From Rhipicephalus microplus (taxonomy: Eukaryota; Arthropoda; Arachnida; Ixodida; Ixodidae), in the NCBI RefSeq assembly GCF_043290135.1, contig NC_134700.1:83742500-83806499 (forward strand): a stretch of DNA of 64,000 bases, in the 5' to 3' direction. Positions 62,261-64,000 of the stretch are shown here, one piece after another; positions within the stretch are counted from its first letter, which is position 1; each line of letters begins with the position of its first letter. The position numbers and the translations under genes are program-made. Below the pieces are notes generated by a model. It was not told the DNA's origin. It searched no databases and worked only from the letters and a program-made list of their open reading frames with translations.

Positions 62261-62407
62261 CTTAAATGCGGCGGCGCTGTTCATGTTCTGGTTCTTTGAT
62301 TTTCGGACAGTGTGAATCGATCTGTTGTTGCAATTCGAGCTTTCGTTCCTGCTTGGTTCACGCTGCATGGAAGATGTGATGTTGGACCGCAAGGTTTCTG
62401 CGTTTAA
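62261..62407. other. Spacer, nothing recognised
   Basis: Short unique-looking stretch between repeats. Confidence 0.3.
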
Positions 62408-62545
62408 TAATATCTGCGGTTTAACGTCTCAGAACAACGATTTCATTATCACCGGAGCCTTAATTCAGGGCTCCGGAAATTTCGACCACCTAAGGTTCTA
62501 GACGTGCACCTAAATTTAAGTATGCAGGCCTAAACATTTTATTTG
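62408..62545 (-). mobile_element. SINE (Ruka-like) 3' part, degenerate
   Basis: TCTGCGGTTTAACGTCTCAG, GGGCTCCGGAAATTTCGACC and GACGTGCACCTAAATTTAAG are body landmarks; the tRNA-like head is absent. Confidence 0.72.
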
Positions 62546-62761
62546 TGCGTGTTCTCAGCAGGGATGACGCGTGGATACAACGAAAAAAAAATAGCAATTT
62601 CAGTGCATAGGTAAACGCACAAAGTGTCACCTTGTTAAATAGGATACTGAATCTTTAGACAATACTCGTAGGATCAGATGGGATTTAGTTTTCGAAAGCG
62701 ACAGAGGCTATGAGTACAGTAGTAGGGGTTCTAGAAACTTTCGAACATCTACGGCTCTTTC
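62546..62761. other. Spacer, nothing recognised
   Basis: A/T-rich unique-looking stretch. Confidence 0.3.
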
Positions 62762-62998
62762 GCCCCGCCGCGGTGGTCTAGTGGCTAAGGTACTCGGCTG
62801 CTGACCTGCGGGTCGAAGGATCGAGTCCCAGCGGTGGTAGCTGCATTTTCAATGGAGGTGAAAATGTTGTAGGCCCGTGTGCTCAGATTTGGGTGCACGT
62901 TAAAGATCCCCAGGTGGCCGAAATTTCCGGAGTCCTCCATTACGGCGTCTCTCATAATCACATGGTAGTTTTGTGACGTTAAATCCCACATATCAATC
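62762..62998 (+). mobile_element. SINE (Ruka-like), full length
   Basis: Complete copy from GCCCCGCCGCGGTGGTCTAG to CCCACATATCAATC, with all family landmarks and moderate divergence. No clear target duplication. Confidence 0.85.
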
Positions 62999-63045
62999 GT
63001 ATCATGGTTATTTCACGTTATGTAGTAGCGTGTCTTGAGGATGAT

Positions 63046-64000
63046 TTATGTTCTGATGTTATTCATGTGACAGGTGTCTTGGTGTAATTTTCTTAGCAGC
63101 AGCTTTGAATTCAAACGCCAAAGGTGCGTAAGTTGTCGCACACAATGGTTCATTGTCGAGATAAGTATATGACAACTAACTCCATGGCTGCAAGCGAAAA
63201 CGTAGCCATGAGCGAAATGCGGTGAAAATGGAATGCGAAGTGAGTGCATTCGACCCGCCAGTTGGGTACACTGGAAACCGAAATTTACTAGTGAAACTGA
63301 CGCGCGCCCCATCTATCGTTAACTGCAGCAAACATATCATTTTCAACGCTTGGCGGTGCCGCCTTCTGTCCAAGTCAGCCGAGGCCACGCATTGGAGCGT
63401 TTGAGTTAAAGGGGCTGACGGCTGTACTTATATCATACAGCCGGGACGTCGAGATAACGGAAATTGTAGAGAAGTGCCATCCACCGAAGCTCCTTTGTCT
63501 AGCGGTGTCCACGGCTACCATCCTCGCACGCACAAGCGCTACATAACAGCTTACCATTTTAATGTGGATGTTTCGAAACACAACCAGGCCTCGTTCACAC
63601 AATACATGAAAGACGTTTTGTATGTACAAAAAGCCTGCCAAAATCTCATTCCCACAATGAGCTACGGAGGTGTCATTGACCGCCTCTTCATAACAAGCAT
63701 GAGCAACGTCAAGCTACTAAACTATACGCCATACTTCATTGTGCATTAGTCGCTCAGCGCCGCATTAACAGACAATTGAGGAACAACTGTGTCTCTGCTG
63801 ATGGGGCTGGCATTTCGCAGTAGTTTAGCCCAAGTTAAGGAGGTGACAACAGCCACTGGACGCGTACTCATGACCCATCGACACATAGACTTCACAGATA
63901 CGTCACTGATGTACTTACGCGTATTCGCTATGTGTGTGCACAAAACCACCATCACGTGCTAATAAAGCATTTCAGCCTCCCACAGTTCATGCAGGTGGTG
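63046..64000 (-). repeat. Dispersed repeat family D2, copy B (runs off the window)
   Basis: The left part (63046-63430) is the reverse complement of 61580-62200 without the MITE. The rest (63430-64000) extends the element upstream in its own orientation. Only a faint match to copy A near 61470-61520 is visible there. The element continues beyond the window. No domain recognised. Confidence 0.62.

Overview
The window looks like a piece of a large, repeat-rich arthropod nuclear genome, most likely a hard tick (Ixodidae, probably metastriate). The main reason is a tRNA-derived SINE that recurs at least ten times on both strands and matches what I know as the Ruka-type SINE of ixodid ticks. Long (TA)n arrays, RNase H-bearing LINEs, an RTE element, a CR1-like LINE and Ty3/gypsy elements support this. 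I see no convincing host protein-coding gene, no bacterial-style operon, no CRISPR array and no functional rRNA or tRNA gene. The assignment to ticks is recognition from memory, not a database result.

Layout. 1-2.4 kb: the 3' end of an RNase H-bearing LINE (I/R1 type), then a roughly 146-bp tandem repeat. 2.6-3.15 kb: two SINEs in a row, each with its own target-site duplication. 5.5-7.7 kb: a 5'-truncated RTE LINE with an open 613-codon reverse-transcriptase frame, sitting inside the RNase H domain of an older LINE on the opposite strand. 8.0-17.1 kb: (TA)n arrays, three long inverted repeats carrying tRNA-like sequences, and a decayed Ty3/gypsy element (9899-16264) that itself contains a small TIR-bearing element and a probable solo LTR. 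23.1-26.9 kb: an ORF1-only LINE derivative (minus strand) abutting a decayed CR1-like LINE (plus strand). 28.8-29.4 kb: a 550-bp tetranucleotide block. 31.8-33.2 kb: a second Ty3/gypsy lineage, decayed. 37.8-38.3 kb: a nearly perfect 100-bp-arm palindrome between (TA)n arrays, then a LINE 3' end. 42.99-49.75 kb: the most informative locus, one LINE copy split by a (TA)n array, by a Ty3/gypsy element with identical LTRs, and by a SINE. 52.4-53.7 kb: a 1.24-kb solo LTR with a 5-bp target duplication. 55.6-56.0 kb: integrase of a third Ty3/gypsy lineage. 59.5-64 kb: further dispersed repeats and a MITE with a paralogous empty site.

How the parts relate. The window is a record of successive insertions. 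The order can be read from nesting, target duplications and frame continuity of the interrupted element. Two independent Ty3/gypsy copies of one family both lie inside (TA)n arrays, and several long palindromes have (TA)n at a flank or at the centre. That association between (TA)n, long hairpins and one retrotransposon family is the least explained structure here. All coordinates were read by eye; percent identities are not given unless every base was compared directly.
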